DNA of 64,000 nt from JALEFZ01 sp039817415 (GTDB lineage Bacteria; Bacteroidota; Bacteroidia; J057): NCBI GenBank assembly GCA_039817415.1, contig JBCBVV010000029.1, forward strand, positions 23,066-87,065, in the 5' to 3' direction. The notes under the pieces were generated by a model that was given only the letters and a program-made list of their open reading frames with translations, had not been told where the DNA came from and did not search any database. Of this stretch, positions 34,469 through 44,900 are shown piece after piece (the stretch's first letter is position 1; each line of letters opens with the position of its first letter). The translations under genes were made by a program, and so were the position numbers.

Positions 34469-36048
34469 AAACATTCGAGGCAAATCTTCATTGGATTGAC
34501 CTAAGTGTAATGGCAATTTATGTCTTTGGGGTAATCTGGTGGGGATTGAAGAATAAGTCAAGTGAAAGTAGTGATGGCTATTTTTTAGCGGGGAGATCCA
34601 TGACTTGGCCCTTAATTGGAATCGCCTTATTTGCTGCGAATGTTTCCTCATCCTCCTTGTTGAGTTGGTCTGGGGATGCTTATGCAACAGGAATTGCGGT
34701 GTTTAATTACGGATGGGCAGCCGTTTTTCCCTTGATCTTTTTCCTGGTTTTTATCCTTCCGGTTTATCTGAAGAATACCATCCATACCATGCCGGAATAT
34801 CTGGGGAAACGATTTGATGATCGCTCTAGGTATTATCTGCTTTGCATGAATATGATTGGGTATGTCTTTATCGATATAGCTCAAACTCTTTACGCAGGTT
34901 CACTGGTCGTACAATTGATTTTTCCTCAACTAGAAATCTGGCAAGTGGTCTGGTTGTTGGCCTTTGCCGTGGCTTCATATACTATTCCTGGCGGATTATC
35001 CTCCGTGATACATACTGAAGTCGTACAAGCGGTTTTGTTGCTGGTGGGCTCTGCTTTGGTAACCTTATATGCCCTGCAAGAAGCAGGAGGCTGGGCAGAA
35101 GTCGTGGCCCAAACCCCACCAGAAGATTTAAGCTTGATCAGGCCAATGGATGATCCTTCTGTCCCCTGGCTGGGCCTTGTCTTAGGAATTCCTTTGCTAG
35201 GGTTTTATTACTGGTGTACCAACCAATCAATTGTCCAGAGAACTCTTAGTGCGAAAAATGTAAATCATGGCAGAAAAGGAGCTCTATTAGCCGCTCTTTT
35301 GAACTTTCCTATTCTGTTTGTCATGGTATTACCCGGAGTGATTGGAAGGCTCATTTATCCAGAGATCGCCAAACCTGACATGATTTTGCCAAATATGATT
35401 TTTGGCTTATTACCCTCTGGGGTTAAAGGATTACTTGTAATAGGATTGCTGGCTGCGATGGCATCGACGATTAGTGCGGTATTAAATTCCGCCTCGACTT
35501 TGTTTACCTATGATTTTGTGAAAAAAGTCTATCCTCAGACCTCAGAAAAGTCGATGGTAAGAATTGGAAGAATTTCTGCGCTTGTCATGATCGTGATAGC
35601 TTCCTTCTGGGCACCCTATATTGGAAATTTTGACTCTCTCCTCAAGTATTTTCAGAATATTTTGGCCTATATGTGCCCTCCTGTTGTGGCTATCTTTTTA
35701 GCGGGAATCTTCTGGAAGCGGGCAAATGGAAATTCCTCCTTTGCTGCTTTGTTAACGGGACTAGCTATGGCCTTATTCCTAGTATTCTACAAGGACCAAA
35801 CCTTCCTGGCAGATCTTCATTTTCTCTTAATTGCGCCAGTTGTATTTACGGTTTCTAGCCTTGCCTTGATTGTGGTGACGCTACTGCAGCCCAAGGAAAA
35901 TCCCTCTGTTACTACATGGATGTGGAATAAGAAACAGTTTGAAGCTGAAAGCGCTGAATTAAAGCCACTTAAGTGGTATCAAAATTATCGAATACTCTCT
36001 CTCTTACTGATCATCTTTACTATAGCCTTTGTATATGCTTGGAAGTAA
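34465..36048 (+). CDS. Sodium:solute symporter (SSS family)
   Basis: The start is set at ATG 34465, which overlaps the beta-mannosidase stop (ATGA); a longer in-frame start would lie inside that gene. The 527-residue protein has about 13-14 hydrophobic helices. It carries SSS landmarks: GYFLAGRSMTWPLIGIALFAANVSS in the first sodium-site helix, IPGGLSSVIHTEVVQA, and GLLAAMASTISAVLNSASTL containing the conserved sodium-site serines. Its place between a beta-mannosidase and an epimerase argues for uptake of mannose or a mannoside. The stop overlaps the next gene's start by 14 bases. Confidence 0.93.
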   Translation: MKTFEANLHWIDLSVMAIYVFGVIWWGLKNKSSESSDGYFLAGRSMTWPLIGIALFAANVSSSSLLSWSGDAYATGIAVFNYGWAAVFPLIFFLVFILPVYLKNTIHTMPEYLGKRFDDRSRYYLLCMNMIGYVFIDIAQTLYAGSLVVQLIFPQLEIWQVVWLLAFAVASYTIPGGLSSVIHTEVVQAVLLLVGSALVTLYALQEAGGWAEVVAQTPPEDLSLIRPMDDPSVPWLGLVLGIPLLGFYYWCTNQSIVQRTLSAKNVNHGRKGALLAALLNFPILFVMVLPGVIGRLIYPEIAKPDMILPNMIFGLLPSGVKGLLVIGLLAAMASTISAVLNSASTLFTYDFVKKVYPQTSEKSMVRIGRISALVMIVIASFWAPYIGNFDSLLKYFQNILAYMCPPVVAIFLAGIFWKRANGNSSFAALLTGLAMALFLVFYKDQTFLADLHFLLIAPVVFTVSSLALIVVTLLQPKENPSVTTWMWNKKQFEAESAELKPLKWYQNYRILSLLLIIFTIAFVYAWK

Positions 36049-37318
36049 AAATTTATGCTCATCCACAGTGACTATCAGTTTGCTTTCCCTATGCCTATGT
36101 ATGGCATGGGGGGCAGGCTGTACTTCCACTACATCAGACAATTATCATTCATCTGCTATGGACACTACCTATTTCCCACTTGTGAAGAATTCCTTGAGTT
36201 TTTTTCAGGAGCATGCGTGGGATGATTCTTTGGGGGTTTTTTACTCAGAATTAGATGTGAATGGAGTAACCTTATCTGATAAGGTTCATCTGGTAGCGCT
36301 TTCTCGTCTTGTGTATGCCTTGTCAATCAGTTCCGAATATCAAGCATCATATCTAGAAAAGGCCCGAAAAGCTGCCGATTTTATCCTTACAAAAATGGTG
36401 GCAAGAGATGAGGTGGGGCCTTATTTTATAGAAAGCATAGATATAAAGCAGGGAGTAGTACCAAGCAAAAAACTTGGTATCTGGCAACAGTCCTATGGCT
36501 TATGTGGACTGGCGGCCTTGTATAAAGTGGAAAAGAGTGATCAACTTCTGGAGAAAATTCACGAACTGTTTGATGCCTATTATCTTCGCTTTCATGATGT
36601 CCAGCATGGTGGTTTCTGCGGAGAATATTCTCTTGAATCTGGACAGGTGAAGGACTCCAAAAACCTTCAAGCCTTGTTGTATCCTGTTTCGGCTGCTTTG
36701 GCTTATCTATGGGAAGCTGATTCCAGCTATCACCAGAACTACGAAAGGGTAATGGAAGAGCATATGGATCTTTTATTTGATCGTGGATGGAATGAGGAAG
36801 AAGGATGGGTCCAATTGAATTTTAAAGAAGATTGGACTATTCCTCAGGAGGATGGAGTACGAAAGGTAACACCTGGCCATAATTTTCAATTGGGTTGGAA
36901 CTTAATAAGAGCTTCTTCATGGCCCTTCCTCTCTGAAGAAAAAAGGCAATCCTATGCGAACTTAGGGATAAGCATTCTGGAGACCAGTATGCAGAAACCC
37001 ATTTTTGATGGGGATGTATCTGGAGGCTTTTTCAGAGAAATGGATGCAAGAAGTAACTCAGTTGTGGACCAAAGAAAATCTTGGTGGCAACATGCTGAAG
37101 CCATTATTGCGCTTTCCTTTTTGCCTGACAAATCCAAAGAAAGAGACCAACTCTTTGCATTTTTTGCTCAAAATTTTGTGGACTGGAAGAGTGGAGGCGA
37201 ATTTTTCTTCCTTGATCAGGACAACCAACCTGATGTAGAGGAGCTTAAGGGCAGCATGGGAAAATCATCCTATCATATAACTGAAATGGTCAGTTTTCTT
37301 CTTTTCAATGTGAAATAA
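36035..37318 (+). CDS. AGE-family epimerase/isomerase, predicted lipoprotein
   Basis: The (alpha/alpha)6-barrel family of N-acylglucosamine and cellobiose/mannobiose 2-epimerases and mannose isomerases is indicated by IWQQSYGLCGLAALYK, TPGHNFQLGWNL, SWWQHAEAI and the late SSYHITEM. These supply the catalytic histidines and the substrate-stacking tryptophans. The start at 36035 gives a signal peptide ending in GAGC at about residue 29, a plausible lipobox, so the enzyme may be anchored in the envelope; most AGE enzymes are cytoplasmic. In the cluster it could epimerise mannobiose or isomerise mannose. Length 427 is normal. Confidence 0.87.
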   Translation: MLGSKNLCSSTVTISLLSLCLCMAWGAGCTSTTSDNYHSSAMDTTYFPLVKNSLSFFQEHAWDDSLGVFYSELDVNGVTLSDKVHLVALSRLVYALSISSEYQASYLEKARKAADFILTKMVARDEVGPYFIESIDIKQGVVPSKKLGIWQQSYGLCGLAALYKVEKSDQLLEKIHELFDAYYLRFHDVQHGGFCGEYSLESGQVKDSKNLQALLYPVSAALAYLWEADSSYHQNYERVMEEHMDLLFDRGWNEEEGWVQLNFKEDWTIPQEDGVRKVTPGHNFQLGWNLIRASSWPFLSEEKRQSYANLGISILETSMQKPIFDGDVSGGFFREMDARSNSVVDQRKSWWQHAEAIIALSFLPDKSKERDQLFAFFAQNFVDWKSGGEFFFLDQDNQPDVEELKGSMGKSSYHITEMVSFLLFNVK

Positions 37319-37347
37319 TCTAGAATCGATATTCAAGTATACCGTCT

Positions 37348-38385
37348 ATGAAAAAAGTTGTCACGTTTGGTGAAATAATGCTGAGACTTAGCCCTCCTGG
37401 ATTCCGACGATTCTCACAGACTGATTCGTTTGATGTGATTTATGGAGGGGGAGAAAGTAATGTGGCGGTGGCTTTGGCAAATTTTGGAATGGAAACAGAA
37501 TTTGTCACCCGCCTTCCTGAAAATGATCTTGGAGAATGTGCCCTCATGGAAATGAGAAAAAGGAATGTCGGTACTAACCATATTCAAAAGGGAGGCGAGA
37601 GGCTCGGAATTTATTTTCTGGAGACAGGCGCAGTAGCAAGAGGGAGTAAGGTGGTTTATGACCGGGCGCATTCTTCCATGGCAAGCATTCAACCAGGTAT
37701 GGTGGATTGGGAAAATGTATTGGAAGGTGCTGGATGGTTTCATTGGACTGGTATTACCCCAGCGCTCTCACAAGGTGCAGCGGATGCTTGTCTGGAAGCT
37801 ATCCAAGTTGCCAATAAGATGGGCATCACGGTTTCTACTGATCTTAACTATCGGAAGAAATTATGGAAATACGGAAAAGCTCCATCTGAAGTGATGCCTG
37901 CTCTGGTCCAAGGCTGTGATGTCATTCTTGGAAATGAGGAGGATGCAGAAAAGCATTTTGGCCTTCATCCCGAGCAGATTGATGTAACCGATGGAAGCTC
38001 TATCAAGGGAGCTGCTTATCAAAGCGTTTTGGTCAAGCTAATGGAGAGTTTCCCTAGGGCTAAGAAGGTAATCACTACCTTAAGAGGTTCCATTAGTGCT
38101 TCCCACAACTCATGGGGAGGAGTTTTATATGATGGTCAAACTCTTTTTGAGTCACCTACCTATCAGATCACGCATATTGTTGATAGAGTTGGGGGAGGAG
38201 ATAGTTTCATGGCTGGCTTAATCTATGGTCTATTAACATTTGAGGGAGATGATCAAAAGGCCTTAAATTTTGCTGTAGCAGCTTCCTGTCTCAAACATAC
38301 GATAGTGGGAGATGCCAATCAGGTAACGGTTGAGGAGGTTGAAAAGCTGATGATGGGAGATGCCAGTGGAAGGGTTAGCCGTTAA
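37348..38385 (+). CDS. kdgK: 2-keto-3-deoxygluconate kinase (PfkB family)
   Basis: The 345-residue kinase phosphorylates KDG to KDPG with ATP. The N-terminal GEIMLRLSPPG and YGGGESNVAVALANFG match the KDG-kinase branch of PfkB kinases. The catalytic anion-hole motif is VGGGDSFMAGL near the C terminus. TDLNYRKKLW is also typical of KdgK. The next gene encodes the aldolase that uses its product, and the two are 101 bases apart on the same strand. Confidence 0.92.
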   Translation: MKKVVTFGEIMLRLSPPGFRRFSQTDSFDVIYGGGESNVAVALANFGMETEFVTRLPENDLGECALMEMRKRNVGTNHIQKGGERLGIYFLETGAVARGSKVVYDRAHSSMASIQPGMVDWENVLEGAGWFHWTGITPALSQGAADACLEAIQVANKMGITVSTDLNYRKKLWKYGKAPSEVMPALVQGCDVILGNEEDAEKHFGLHPEQIDVTDGSSIKGAAYQSVLVKLMESFPRAKKVITTLRGSISASHNSWGGVLYDGQTLFESPTYQITHIVDRVGGGDSFMAGLIYGLLTFEGDDQKALNFAVAASCLKHTIVGDANQVTVEEVEKLMMGDASGRVSR

Positions 38386-38486
38386 ATCTTCTAGAGACTG
38401 TTTAGGTTTATCATTGTTAGTTTACAGGCAGGATTTTAAGGTTCTGAGGCAGTATTTTTTAGATTAATTAAAGCTCAAAAAATGGA

Positions 38487-39155
38487 ATGGCAAGATTTAG
38501 TCGAATAGAGGTTGCCTTAAAAATGTTTCATACTGGAATTGTTCCCGTTTACTATCATCCGGACTTAGAACTCGTAAAGCAAGTGATTAAAGCTTGCTAT
38601 AAGGGAGGAATAAGAGTATTTGAGTTTACGAATCGGGGAGATGGAGCTGATAGGTTATGTAGGCAATTGTTGGAACATTGCAGGGTAGAATTTCCAGATT
38701 TAGCCTTGGGAATAGGCTCCATCGTGGAGGCACCAACAGCTTCTTTGTACATTCAAATGGGGATGGATTTTATAGTATCTCCCTTATTGCATCCAGAAAT
38801 GGCCAAGGTTTGTAACCGTAGGAAAGTACTTTGGGCACCTGGGTGTGGTACCATGACCGAAATAGGTCTAGCAGAAGAACTTGGTGCTGAGGTTGTTAAA
38901 ATATTTCCTGCCGCTCAGGTGGGAGGTCCTTCCTTTGTGAAGGGAATAAAAGGACCTTCTCCTTGGACGAATCTTATGCCTACTGGAGGCGTGAGTCCCC
39001 AAAAAGAGGAACTTGATTCATGGTTTCAAGCAGGGGTATGGTGTGTGGGAATGGGATCAAAACTTATTTCGCCAGAATTGATAAAAAGGGCTAAGTTTGA
39101 TGATCTGACCCACAAGGTGAAAAGTGCTATTCAGGTTGTTTCAGCTTACAGGTAG
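38487..39155 (+). CDS. KDPG / 4-hydroxy-2-oxoglutarate aldolase
   Basis: The 222-residue class I aldolase splits 2-keto-3-deoxy-6-phosphogluconate to pyruvate and glyceraldehyde-3-phosphate. The Schiff-base Lys138 lies in VVKIFPA, the catalytic Glu46 in VFEFTNRG and the phosphate loop in GSIVEAP and LMPTGGVS. The cytoplasmic trimer fits after KdgK, completing the Entner-Doudoroff exit for uronate- or aldonate-derived KDG. An ATG five bases upstream is in another frame, so 38487 is the start. Confidence 0.94.
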   Translation: MARFSRIEVALKMFHTGIVPVYYHPDLELVKQVIKACYKGGIRVFEFTNRGDGADRLCRQLLEHCRVEFPDLALGIGSIVEAPTASLYIQMGMDFIVSPLLHPEMAKVCNRRKVLWAPGCGTMTEIGLAEELGAEVVKIFPAAQVGGPSFVKGIKGPSPWTNLMPTGGVSPQKEELDSWFQAGVWCVGMGSKLISPELIKRAKFDDLTHKVKSAIQVVSAYR

Positions 39156-39176
39156 GTTAGTCGCAAAAGAAAGGAC

Positions 39177-40274
39177 ATGAAAAGACTACAACAATTCGGA
39201 TTCGGGATAGCTACTATTAGCTTCTTATTTGCTTTAGTCATGTATGTGATGGGTATGGGGGGCCAAACAGGCATTCCTGTAATCATTGGCTTTGTTGGGT
39301 TAATAGTCGGGATGATGCTAAGTGAGCCACTGAAAGGCTACGTATTTTCTGTTCTTATTTTCATGTCCGTAGCCTTGGCGATGTATTATCCCTCCTTATT
39401 CCAGACCATTGGTGAGTTCGAATTGAAAGGCTTGATCATCCCCATTTTGATGGTCATCATGTTTGGCATGGGGACCTCTATGAGTGTAGAGGATTTCTTG
39501 GGTGTACTTCGTATGCCAAAAGGAGTGTTGGTAGGGATCATCTGCCAATTTACCATCATGCCTTTTGTAGGCTTAGGGCTTGCTTCTTTATCGGGCTTTC
39601 CACCTGAAATTGCTGCGGGCATTATCTTGATTGGTTGTTCTCCAAGTGGATTGGCATCCAATGTGATGTCTTACATTTCGAAGTCCAACTTAGCCTTATC
39701 ATTGACCCTTACGATGATTGCGACCCTTTTGGCACCCTTCATTACACCTTTTTTGATGCAATTGTTGGCCGATCAATTGGTACCGATTGACTTCCTCTCT
39801 ATGATGCAAAGTATTTTGAAGATCGTGATTGGCCCAGTTGTATTGGGCTTGATCCTAAATACCATCTTAAAAGGTGAAAGATTTGAACGTGTAAAGAAAA
39901 TCCTTCCGCTTGTATCCATGGCTGGAATTGTCCTCATCATTGCCATTATCACAGCAGCCGGAAGAGATTCCATGCTAACCATCGGATGGATCTTAATGTT
40001 GGTTGTGGTGGTTCACAACGTATCAGGATATTTTCTGGGGTATCTGTTGGGCAAAGGGGTAGGGCTAGATGAGGCTTCTGCCCGAACTGTTGCCTTTGAA
40101 GTCGGGATGCAAAATGGCGGCCTTGCTTCAGGTATTGCCTTAGAGATGGGAAAGCTGGCTACAATGGGCCTTGCTCCGGCCTTGTTTGGTCCTTTTATGA
40201 ATATTTCTGGATCCATTTTGGCCACTGTCTGGAAGGAACGCCCTATGGAAATAAAGGATGAAACCTTAGAATAG
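39177..40274 (+). CDS. Bile acid:sodium symporter (BASS) family transporter
   Basis: The 365-residue protein has about ten membrane helices. It shows the BASS landmarks: a crossover motif near GLASNVMSYISKSNLALSLTLT, the earlier GCSPSG, and the late FEVGMQNGGLASGIA. BASS proteins move organic anions with sodium, including bile acids and small keto acids such as pyruvate in plastids or pantoate. As the last gene of the cluster, 22 bases after the aldolase, it may move an anionic sugar acid or pyruvate. Substrate unproven. Confidence 0.88.
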   Translation: MKRLQQFGFGIATISFLFALVMYVMGMGGQTGIPVIIGFVGLIVGMMLSEPLKGYVFSVLIFMSVALAMYYPSLFQTIGEFELKGLIIPILMVIMFGMGTSMSVEDFLGVLRMPKGVLVGIICQFTIMPFVGLGLASLSGFPPEIAAGIILIGCSPSGLASNVMSYISKSNLALSLTLTMIATLLAPFITPFLMQLLADQLVPIDFLSMMQSILKIVIGPVVLGLILNTILKGERFERVKKILPLVSMAGIVLIIAIITAAGRDSMLTIGWILMLVVVVHNVSGYFLGYLLGKGVGLDEASARTVAFEVGMQNGGLASGIALEMGKLATMGLAPALFGPFMNISGSILATVWKERPMEIKDETLE

Positions 40275-40285
40275 TACCTCCTTGA

Positions 40286-41155
40286 CTAGATCACACTTGC
40301 TAAAAATTCTCTAGAATATTGGGCAGGACTCATGCCTGTAATTCGTTTAAATTGTCGGTTGAAATTGGAGAGGTTGCGAAAGCCTGCTTCTTGAGATACC
40401 TGAACCACTGTCATATGAGATAGCCTTCCTTTTAGAATCAAATCGCAAGCGTAGGATATGCGCATTTCATTGACGACTTGTTTGAAAGTTTTAGTGGTTC
40501 TTTGCTTGAAATACCTACAAAAAGCGGTTTCGGAAAGATTAGCCACTCGCGCGGCTTCTGTTAATGATATTTCCCCTTTAAAGTTTTGGATGATGAAATT
40601 ATATACCTCAGTTAGTCTGTGATAATCATGGACGTGGTATTGTTTTTCGAAGCTTTTGCTACAAAGGATCTTTAGGTTATTCTGCTTACTTAATGAATGT
40701 AGAATATCTAAGAGAATGATCAGTTGCTTGAGCGGATCAGCTTCTATGATCTCATACATCATTCGTTTTATGATTTCTTGGCTTCTTTCTGGTACGCTTA
40801 TCCCTCTTTGTGCCTTATGAGACAATTCTCGGAGAAGGGAACATTCAGGCATGTCGAGGAACTTTTCCCCAAACATTTCAAAGTGGAATTGGATGACGAT
40901 TAAATCCGAATTGTCATCGACTTCTCCCTCTCCGATAAAACAATGTGGCAGATTTTTGCCAATGAAGACTAAATCGCTCTTCCCAATCTCTTCTACACTG
41001 TTCCCAATAAATCTTTTTCCGCTTCGGTTAGTAGTCAAGGTCAATTCAAACTCAGGATGGTAGTGATAGGGCATATCAAGGATGGGACGGGGAAAGTGCT
41101 TCACGAATATGGAATGCTCATGAAGTTTGGGAATCTTTTCAAAGATGGGCTTCAT
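40286..41155 (-). CDS. AraC-family transcriptional regulator
   Basis: The 289-residue protein has an N-terminal cupin-type sensor (residues about 15-110, with the DMPYHYHPEFELTL metal or ligand strand) and a C-terminal double helix-turn-helix (about 190-285). The latter shows LTEAARVANLSETAFCRYFKQ and the second-helix signature VSQEAGFRNLSNFNRQFKRITGMSPAQYS. The gene points towards the sugar cluster, ending 12 bases from the BASS gene, and is the natural candidate for its sugar-responsive regulator. Confidence 0.93.
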   Translation of the reverse strand: MKPIFEKIPKLHEHSIFVKHFPRPILDMPYHYHPEFELTLTTNRSGKRFIGNSVEEIGKSDLVFIGKNLPHCFIGEGEVDDNSDLIVIQFHFEMFGEKFLDMPECSLLRELSHKAQRGISVPERSQEIIKRMMYEIIEADPLKQLIILLDILHSLSKQNNLKILCSKSFEKQYHVHDYHRLTEVYNFIIQNFKGEISLTEAARVANLSETAFCRYFKQRTTKTFKQVVNEMRISYACDLILKGRLSHMTVVQVSQEAGFRNLSNFNRQFKRITGMSPAQYSREFLASVI

Positions 41156-41260
41156 TCGTTGCGAGTTAGGTAGTTTATGTAGGTAGACTTATATAAAATT
41201 AGCCATTGTGTATGTATTTGAGGTAATTTTTGCTAAGAATGTATCTTGATTGGGTAAAAA

Positions 41261-41959
41261 TTAAAAGTCGATCACCTTCTTGTCTCTGAAAAATTTCCCA
41301 CTTTGGCCATCCTTTCCCAAAGTTGCCAGCCAAATGATGGTTTCAGCGCCCTTTTTCGGACTCCGGCTAGCGTTCGAACCGCCCATATCTGTTTTTACCC
41401 ATCCCGGGCACACTGCATTAACAAGAATACCTGAACCGGATAGTTCTGATGCGAGCTTGATCGTTAAGGCGTTCAAACCGGCCTTTGAAATCCCGTATGC
41501 AGGCGTTCCGCCACCCATGCCTGTTAAAGCACCTGATCCACTAGAAACATTGACAATTCGTCCATATCCTTGGCTTTTCATCATGGGAATAAATGCCTTG
41601 GCCATTCTCCAAGGGCCTAAAAGGTTGGTATCCAGTGTCTCTGAGACCACCTTCATATCTGCATTGATGGTTTGTTGCCAGGTGTCGTAGTTGATTCCAG
41701 CATTGTTGACCAGGATGTCCAGACGTCCAAATTCATCCTCGACAAATTTCTGAATCCTGTCAACGGAATCCTGTGAGCTGACATCTAGAAGATGGTGGAT
41801 GACCTTACTGGGATTTTTCAAGCTCTGCACGGCCTTCAATCCGTCATCCTTCTTTCTAGAGGTAAGAATAGTCCTAATTCCGAGGGAGGATAACTCCTCA
41901 ACCACTGCGAGCCCAATCCCTCTATTTGATCCTGTTACCAGGGCTATTTTTTCTTGCAT
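41261..41959 (-). CDS. Classical short-chain dehydrogenase/reductase
   Basis: The 232-residue NAD(P)-dependent enzyme has the cofactor loop TGSNRGIG (9-16), NNAG (85-88), catalytic serines at about 140-142 and Tyr155-x3-Lys159 in AYGISKAG. The arginine in SNRGIG and the serine-arginine pair at 34-35 suggest NADP preference. The sequence resembles plant and bacterial carbonyl reductases. It is 12 bases from the WG-repeat gene on the same strand, upstream of it, so the two may be co-transcribed. Substrate unknown. Confidence 0.9.
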   Translation of the reverse strand: MQEKIALVTGSNRGIGLAVVEELSSLGIRTILTSRKKDDGLKAVQSLKNPSKVIHHLLDVSSQDSVDRIQKFVEDEFGRLDILVNNAGINYDTWQQTINADMKVVSETLDTNLLGPWRMAKAFIPMMKSQGYGRIVNVSSGSGALTGMGGGTPAYGISKAGLNALTIKLASELSGSGILVNAVCPGWVKTDMGGSNASRSPKKGAETIIWLATLGKDGQSGKFFRDKKVIDF

Positions 41960-41970
41960 GGAAATTTCGT

Positions 41971-44900
41971 TTACAATTTGGGCTTAACGATATCGCCCTT
42001 TGCATGCAAATAGAAGATGTTTCCCTCCTTAATCAATTGAAATAGACCTTCACCTGCATATTTTACGCTAACCAATTCATCTGTGTAAAGGGGGGTACCA
42101 TCATATTTGACGATTCCAAATTGAGAATGCTTCTCCGCTATGATCAAACCATCCGATACATCTCTTAGATAATCAAGTTTTAAGCGTTGTTTGATAGCAT
42201 CAAAAAGGGGGAAATACTCTCTGTTTTCTAAGGGCGAACTTCCAGGCTGGGTAGGGTATTCCATTCTTTTTCTCACAAGATTGGAGTTTCCTTGACCATC
42301 TTGGTCATAGTAAAATACCTTGGCTCGATTTCTTGTTTCTAGCTGGAGTCGTATATATTCAGGTTCTAGTAAAAATTCTGCATAGCGGTTAATGAGCCCA
42401 TAAAAGTGCCCTACTTTAACCCTCGAAACGCCATTTCGAAAAGGATTGATCTCTGTAAAGTATCGGTTGCCTTGTAACTCATTGTTTCTATTGACAAGTC
42501 CATACCCTTCTGGGGTTTTAACCAATCTGTTTCCTCCCCATTTGTAACTGTAATTGGTAGGTGGAGAGACTTTCTTTTCATTTCTGTCAAATCGTACCCT
42601 TGAGCTTTGGCTCATGTCAAGGACTCCAATGAAGGTATCTCCATCTCGCTCTAGGAGATCGTATTTCGGCTTGATAATCCAATTTCCCTTGTTGTCGATG
42701 ACGCCAAATTTCTTTTTTTGCTTGGCAATGGCCATTCCATGGAACATGCTCCCTACCTCAATAAAGATGGGGCGGATGACCCATCGACCTTTCTTATCAA
42801 TGAATCCAATTCCCTTTTCCGTTCTTGCATAGGCTAAGCCCTCTACAAACGTTCCCAAGTGGAGCGCCTTCCTTTTTGGGCCAGCGGGATTTCCCTCGTG
42901 ATCGATGTAATACCATCTTCCATTTTCATTTACAGGAGCCAAGCCTTCCCCAAAATCTCCGGCTTTATCGAACGGTTTGTTTAAGCAAATCTTGCCACTC
43001 TTGTCTACAAATTGGTATTTGTTGTTTCGTTTTATCCATGCCTTCCCTTCATGGAAAGAGCCCATGGACTGGGCATGCAGAATGAAGGAAATCAGTCCCA
43101 TGGTATCCAGGGCTACAAACATCCGATCCTTCTTGGCCTCGGTTTTTACGACCAGATAAGGCGTGGCAAATTGCTTCCCGAAATAGCTTTCGAGATCCTT
43201 ATCCATGCTTTTCCCTAGGTTCGCTACTGGATCAGTAACCCTATCATAGGAAGGCGTTACAATTTCATTTCCAAGCGTATCAATCAGACCCCAGCTTCGG
43301 CCCCTGATTTTGTAGCTGACCTTGGCAACCCCATTCCTAAAAGAATGAAGGCGTGGATAGGTTGGAGGAAGTAAGTATTCTCCATCAGGACGCATGATTC
43401 CGATAAGCGAAGGATTCTTGATGTCCCTTCCTTGATAAAATTCTTCTCGGTAGGGGAATCTTCCGTGAGGTGGGTGGGTTTTCCCTCCGTCCAATATTCT
43501 AATTCGATTTTGATTAAGTCGCCCAATGAAGGTGGCAGTCATCTTAGGATGAGTCTTTCCGTATTCGTCGATAAGCTGGTAATAGCCTTCATTGTTGATC
43601 ACCCTGGCCCATTCACTATCCTTGAAGTCGTTTACCCCTATCCAGATAAAAGTAGGGGGGAGAATCATTTTTCCAGTTTGATAATTGAATAGGCCAAAGC
43701 GCTGGTTTCCAAATCTTCCCCTGCTAAGCAGACAGAAGTTGTGATAGGGAGTCATTTTGAATCGATTGTACCTCGCAGGAAGGATAATCTTCTTTCTTAA
43801 GGTATCTTTCAGACCATAGTAATTGTTGACAGCCCCATCTTTTGATCTTTTTCTGACTCTATACCAAATCCAGTTTTCGGGCAGTAGCGCTTGTTCTTGC
43901 CTTTTGTCTCTTACGTCTGTCTCTCCTTTTTTGACCCATTCGTCCTCTCCACTTCTATTTCTAAGGATAATTTTCATTCGGAAACTTCTGCTTCCATCCT
44001 CCTCAAAAGGAACCTGTAACCAATCTGTTCCCCAAGACTGTTTCAGCCTTGCGACCCCTGCAGGATGAAGCTGAATGCTTTTATAGAGAGGTTCAGCCAG
44101 CCAATCTCCAAACTGATTGATCAAGCCAAATCTTTTATTGAGGTTTTTGACAACAGCTACGTTTCGCCAGAAGGTACCCGGCTCGGGGAAAGCGGGTTTC
44201 ATGATAACTTTTCGGTTTCTACCCATGACACCCCACAATTCCTTCTGCGAATACCAAAATCTACCTGTTGAATCTACTTTGAGGCGTTGAAAGCGAGGAG
44301 GAATGTATTTACGGCCCTTAGGGGTAAGTACGCCCTCTTTGCCATTTTGGGTAAATACGATGTAGTCATTTTCTACTCGAACCTTCTGAAGAATATTGGG
44401 AAAAATGGTGTCCAATTTTGCTGAGAGCAATCCGTATTGGTAAAGGGTATCCTTTGCATTGAGTTTCAGCCGGTAATCAATGACTAAGGCCACATGGTCG
44501 TTTAGAAAGCGGAGGGGTTTTGAAATTTTATCAATGATCACCTTTCCATTAAGACCCATAATAGAATAGGTCGTGTCGGGGTTCTTGACGACTAATTTTT
44601 GTGTTTGATCTACCCACGCAGAGTCATACAAAGCAGGAAAATGGTAGTTCGTAAAGGGATTCCAGATTCTGTATCCACCTGGAACCTTTAGTTGGACAAG
44701 GGTATCCTTGAGTGTCGTGATTTCTCTTGCCGAAAGGGGATAAACAATTTTACCATTTCTGTCTGCCAGTCCCTTTTGTACTCCCTTTGTGATTTGAAAA
44801 AATTTGAATTCCTGGCCGATATGGAAGGGTCTGATATCGGTGTATACAGGCGGAAGGAGCAAACCTTTTTCAGAATCGAACATGCCGAATTTCCTGTTGG

